A DNA stretch of 64,000 nt from assembly GCA_019009955.1 (NCBI GenBank), contig CM032228.1:182970501-183034500 (forward strand). Direction: 5' to 3'. The stretch's first letter is position 1, and every line of letters starts with the position of its first letter. Made by a program: the position numbers and the translations under genes. A model generated the notes under the pieces. The model was not told the origin of the DNA. It was given only the letters and a program-made list of their open reading frames with translations, and made no database searches. This document shows, piece after piece, positions 59,690 through 64,000 of the stretch. This DNA comes from Riptortus pedestris (taxonomy: Eukaryota > Arthropoda > Insecta > Hemiptera > Alydidae).

Positions 59690-60690
59690 AGGGACAATTT
59701 AGAAAAATATAAGAATGCTATTGACCAAGTTTAATCTACAATATAATTATCATTTTGTTCAATAGCCAGTTTCCATCTTTTGGGAAGTTCCATAATTCCA
59801 TTTTCCTAAAACTCTCTGAACTTCTTGCCGAAAAACGATTCAGGTACTTTTTACAGTTCAACTCTTGAGTGTTAAATTTTTTACCAGTAAGGGAGTTTAG
59901 CCGAAAATATTCCCCCAGGGAAAAGATGCCCCAGGAGTGTAAGACTGGCGATGTGAAAGGTGAAGTAACATTTTTTAGCCTTAGTCCAACTATATTTTTC
60001 CAGTGGCCGAAGACGCGTGTGCTCTGGCGTTATCATGGGGAAACAAGACTTCTCCCATTTGCCAAATATTGTCGGTTCTAGCCAATTGTTTCCTTTAATC
60101 TGTCAAACTAGAGTTTATTGTTTGGCCGTTAGGCAGTAGGTCATAGAACCCTACACACTTCCCAATCCCACTAGCAACATTGCATAACTTTTGTGCAAGC
60201 ATATTAGCCTTTGAAGTGATAGATAGACGGCTCACTGGGGTGACCCCTCGATATTGTTTGGTCAATATTATTGTTAACAATCAATTTTTTGTCTCCAATT
60301 ACCAAATGTTTCAAAAATGGATCTTTGTCATGGCGTTTGATCAATAAATCGCAGGTGTGTATGAGGTTCATTAATTTTCACTCAGTCATTTCATGCGGTG
60401 ACTAGCCACGTCGCAACAAATGTTCGTGGACAGTCGAATTCGATACTTCCAGCGACACTCCTATTTCCTGAGTGCTAATCTGGCTGTTTTCAGAAATCTG
60501 CAGTTGTCCTACCTTAACGTTCGCGACTTATAACGCCTAATTCTCCCTGCTACGATTTTACAATCTATTCACGCACTATCCGTTCACTTACTCCATTCCC
60601 TCCATATACAGCACATATTTTGTTTGCGGCTTGAGGTGCATTCTTGCCTTTGTAGAAATAAGAACGCATCAGGTGACGAAATGAACTATA
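59690..60690 (-). pseudogene. Decayed mariner (DD34D) transposase, nearly full-length
   Basis: On the minus strand, in order but across several frameshifts and stops: YFYKGKNAPQAANKICAVYG (N-terminal helix-turn-helix region, about 60590-60655), then MNLIHTCDLLIKRHDKDPFL leading to HLVIGDK (first catalytic region, where the usual GDEKW is GDKKL, 60275-60375), YDLLPNGQTINS (about 60115-60150), HDNARAHAS with the second catalytic Asp (about 60015-60040), and LPKRWKLAIEQNDNYIV near the C-terminus (about 59740-59790). The third Asp region is destroyed. Order and spacing match irritans/mori-type mariners. The 59640-59690 edge GTTAGTCGGAAAGTTTCAGC may be the 3' terminal repeat. Confidence 0.75.
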
Positions 60691-61245
60691 TTGTCCCCAA
60701 TGATTATCGGGGCCTTAAGGGAAAGATATGAGCCAGTATTGATATTGATATGGCTAAAACACTGAAGGAACTTCCCAATTTCGCAAAACAAGTGACCTCA
60801 AATTCTGGTAGCAGAGACTCAGCCATAACAGCAGGTCGAAACCTTGCTGAAATAGGTGGAAACATTCCTAACCACACCATAGTTTGCTTGAGCATGGTAG
60901 TTCAATGAATGGTTATAGTTTATTTTATTGATTATGTACCAGCCAATGAAAAAGATACTTGCATCACCAGACAATTACATTCCTAAAGAACCAATTACAT
61001 TTGTGAAAAAAGAAAGAAAAAAAAGGTTTATTTTGATGTGATACTTAGTTTTGATACAATCTATTAAAGTTTCTTTGCATGTCGAGCCTTTAATATATGA
61101 AATATTGGTCAAATAGAAGGGGAGTAAGGGGGTTGTAATATAAGATAATCTACGTAATACAATATAATCTGAGGGAATATGGTTTTCAATAATGGTTTCG
61201 TCTTTACTAAACTGAACGAGTGTACTTTATACTTTCCTCTTCCTT

Positions 61246-62890
61246 ATACTACCTAATCGATTTCTTCTATTACCAACCTCTTTATACTTAAGCTCCTAAT
61301 ATGAAAAACTTTGTCTTAAGAGAAGAATATTATTTTTAATTATTTTTTTCTTATTAAATGTCTATGGAAACATTTTTTTTTTCTTTTACATTTACTTTAA
61401 TTAAAAACTAGAATCCCCTGTTAAATGAGGAATCTACATGTTGTAGAATTCCATTTCATAAATTAGTGACCGAATTAAGTGCTACATCGGCCTGGGAATT
61501 GCTCCCACGGTCCCCAGCTATACTAACACATTTGTATTGCATTAGTGTGCATATGTGTTACTATATACGTTGAATATATGCATAAACCAATATATGCATT
61601 CTGTTACCAACCGAGTTATAGGGTAATTTAAAAATGGTACCTGACACTGCATTTTTTTTGTAGAAAGTGGAGTTTGTTTGTAAAGGGGTTAGTTACTATT
61701 GAAGAGAGGTGGCCTAAGAAGTCATAAGGGCCTGGTTGTTGGTTAGAGACGAGGTAGATAGCCCTTACTCCAGGTGAAACCAATTAATTTGATGACCACT
61801 CCAAGGGCTCCTTCAGCTCTCCCGCAATATCCTTCTTTCTCTTACCACATGTTTCTCTTCCTCAACCCCTGACCTACTTCACCAGCCCACAGGGCAACGT
61901 TGCTCCAAGATAACCCTCCATTTTTCTTGCCTTGAATGGGAATACAGAGCTATAGTGGACACCCTGAAATATGATCTATTTTACTATGTCCCTCCAATGT
62001 GAAAGCCTGTCCTTAATATCACTGATGATACCAGTTTCAATATGAAGCTCTATTATCCACGGATAATAACCATTGACGACTAGCAACATTTTTTTCCTGA
62101 GTCTTCTTGTCCTAGCTACGAAACGTTCCTATAGATTTATTAAGGAAAGATGTTTTGATCATCACAGAAAGTAGGGAAATTAATTACTCTCTATATCCCA
62201 AAAATGTAGAACTTGAATGAAGTAAAGCTCTTTGGCTAAAACTACTACAAAAATAAAACACGAGTAGTAATGATAAACATAATCACTCCCTTTCAATAAC
62301 AAGATTCAGTTACGACTGACATTGATACAGATCATTAGACTAAGGTATACAAGCGTATTTCCGATCCAATGATTCAAATTTATGCCCTTCTAATATTAAT
62401 ATAAGGAATTAAAAAAAAAAAAAAAGGGATTTTGTCTACTGATTAAAAATACAAAAAACTCTCTTAATATTTGAGTGCATATAAAACAATAGTCGTTTAC
62501 AACAAGATACCTTTTTTTAAAACTGCAAAATTAACCGAGCTATTTGTTTTTTTTTTAGTTTTCACTGTTCAGTGAACACCCGCTCGTATTTCAAGTTTAA
62601 ATATATTGTTTTTATCCACAAAAAAAAGCAGTAAAATAAAAAGTTTAACATACCTCCATAATTCATGTTATTGAAAATTTAATGTTTTTGCAATTGTTGC
62701 AGTATACGTTTGTTTTTCTCTAAATATATATTAACTGAGATATTTGTAATTTTTTAGTGTCCAATCTACTTTAAACCACCACTCATTCTAGGGCAATTTC
62801 CACTGGGAACAGCTGAGAAACTAAACATCTCATGCCCAGATTATATTGCATTCGCTTTTGCATAGGGTTCTTATTATAGAAGAAGTAGAG
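61246..62890. other. AT-rich intron with a GC-richer patch
   Basis: 61680-62010 is GC-richer and CT-rich in part (CCTTCTTTCTCTTACC, CTTCCTCAACCCC) with no recognisable gene; the rest is AT-rich and featureless. Confidence 0.4.
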
Positions 62891-63422
62891 AAAGTCCGTA
62901 ACGTAGGGGTTGCGTAAACTAAGCAGATTTCTTGCTTAAGTAAAACAATACATACCGGTAACACAGCAACACCCTGAATATTAAGTGAATAAATACGAAC
63001 GATAATAAGAAACCACCCGACTGAAAGCATATGAAATGTAAACAAACAGTTCTGCCAACTTCTAACCAGAAAGAAAAACAATTACTGTAATATATCTGAA
63101 CATAACGTATTAATTAGATTGAAAACTATTCACTAGATCTAATACTGTAAATTATAATGAATCAAAATAATTTTTATCTCTATCAATCAAATTTAAATAG
63201 TTCAAAAAAACTTGGTCTTTCTTTTTACATAAAACAACTAAATATCGAGTTTGGTAACAATTAAACAAGGAACGGTAACAGCTGTATATATGTATACAGT
63301 TTTGAACAGACCTCATTCTCGTCATCTCGTAGGTAGGATCGATGAGCATTTGAGGAAAAATTTCGAAAATCGCGTTGAGTACGACCTCAATAGCTGATAT
63401 TCCTTAAGGGAAATATGCTAAT
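62891..63422 (-). mobile_element. HINE-like element, copy 16
   Basis: On plus: AAAGTCCGTAACGTAGGGGT right end with a mutated hairpin, then the long-type centre (GTTCTGCCAACTTCTAACC, ATCAATCAAATTTAA), a jump to TTTTTACATAAAACAACTAA, a very short TA tract at 63284-63296, and left end TGATATTCCTTAAGGGAAAT. Internally deleted. Confidence 0.7.
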
Positions 63423-63444
63423 AGAAGCTGGCATATCAGTAGCC

Positions 63445-63487
63445 TGCCCAATATGTGCTTAGTTTACGCAGCGTGGCGGACGTGCAT
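63445..63487 (+). mobile_element. HINE-like right-end fragment
   Basis: CCAATATGTGCTTAGTTTACGCAGCGTGGCGGACGTG: right terminus with the hairpin loop and one arm deleted. Lies between two copies of opposite orientation. Confidence 0.5.
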
Positions 63488-63624
63488 TAACTTTACGAGT
63501 TGTGCATCATCTGTGATAAAGAAATGCAGATTGCACGGGCGAAAACATGTCCTGCCAGATTAGTCGAGATGTTTTATTTCACCAGCAAAAAATAAGAAAA
63601 GAGGAAGGCCCGGACAAATATTGC

Positions 63625-63719
63625 TATTGAGGTCGTACTCATGACGCGATTTTTAAAATTTTTCTTCAAATGTCCATCGATCCTACCCAGGGGATGACGA
63701 AAATGAGGTCCGTTCAAAA

Positions 63720-63772
<53 letters not shown>

Positions 63773-64000
63773 ACCGCTCTAGCGGTCGCAATTATTGTTT
63801 AATCGTTACCAAACTCGATATTTAGTCGTTTCATGTAAAAAGAAAGTTCAAGTTTGTTAACGGCTGAAATCGGGCCCAGGGGGAGGGGGGGTTAAAGGGG
63901 AGGATTTTCGAAAATTCGAAATATCTCCGTTACCATAGATCGGATCGAACAATTGTACAGAACCAATTATTGACAATTAAATATACTATAAATATTGTTA
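63625..64000 (+). mobile_element. HINE-like element, copy 17, cut by the window end
   Basis: Begins GCTATTGAGGTCGTACTC (palindrome missing), TA tract at 63722-63769, CCGCTCTAGCGGTCGCAATT, poly-G block at 63880-63890, and continues to the last base. The right end lies outside the window. Confidence 0.75.

Larger units (their letters stand above)
58770..61245. repeat. 60-bp inverted repeats flanking a 2.4-kb region
   Basis: 58770-58829 and the reverse complement of 61186-61245 agree at nearly all positions; ACACTCGTTCAGTTTAGTAA and GACGAAACCATTATTGAA are identical. Between them lie a short HINE-like copy, a TA microsatellite and a decayed mariner. The repeats may be the ends of a larger DNA transposon or two inverted copies of an unnamed repeat. 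Confidence 0.6.
54580..64000 (+). other. Rbp6: Downstream intron of the Musashi/Rbp6-like gene (partial)
   Basis: No following exon (expected to begin VECKKAQPKE) was found to the end of the window, so the intron is at least 9.4 kb. It contains SINE pieces, a decayed mariner and HINE-like copies. Confidence 0.65.

Noticed and set aside
61660..61690. Next Musashi exon (VEF-K frame after TTTTTTTGTAG)
   Set aside because: Reads VEFVCKG rather than VECKKAQ and runs into a stop; no donor in frame.

Overview
This is a eukaryotic window, almost certainly arthropod and most likely insect nuclear DNA: AT-rich, full of decayed transposons, microsatellites and minisatellites, with no bacterial gene organisation. 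The order or species cannot be fixed from the sequence. Nearly all ORFs of 60 to 118 codons are chance frames in AT-rich sequence, microsatellites or minisatellites.

The only host coding sequence I can support is one 83-bp internal exon at 54497-54579 (+). It encodes the second half of RNA-recognition motif 2 of a Musashi-family RNA-binding protein. By residue pattern it is closer to the Rbp6/Musashi-2 branch than to insect msi. It has a strong acceptor and a perfect GTAAGT donor. Everything else appears to be intron: more than 54 kb upstream and more than 9 kb downstream. At 22581-22608 lies a pyrimidine tract followed directly by CAG|GTAAGT on the same strand. That is the textbook form of a recursive splice site (zero-length exon), and it would split the upstream intron into more than 22.6 kb and 31.9 kb.

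The main inhabitant of the introns is one family of short interspersed elements, about 19 complete, partial or nested copies on both strands. Each has a 20-bp palindrome near its left end, usually a (TA)n tract about 120 bp in, a G-rich block, an exchangeable centre, and a right end where the inverted copy of the left motif is followed by a 6-bp-stem hairpin. I read it as a HINE-like (non-autonomous Helentron) family. Other mobile DNA: a canonical 812-bp Helitron carrying the C-terminus of its helicase (53217-54028); two mariner remnants (6061-6615 and about 59690-60690); a pogo-like MITE (19309-19837); a 1.08-kb foldback element (34798-35878); a smaller inverted-repeat element (12540-13122); tRNA-derived SINE copies; three 3'-end fragments of non-LTR retrotransposons; and an unassigned element that splits one HINE-like copy (46805-48497).

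Layout: 1-25 kb is intron with HINE-like copies, a mariner, MITEs and the recursive splice site. 25-31.5 kb holds three unrelated minisatellites (48-bp, 40/80-bp and 70-bp units) and a duplicated TATA-containing segment. 31-54 kb is intron with SINEs, the foldback element, LINE tails, HINE-like copies and GA-tract/GC-rich islands. 54 kb holds the exon with SINE pieces on both sides. 55-64 kb is the downstream intron with a decayed mariner between 60-bp inverted repeats and a further HINE-like cluster at the end.
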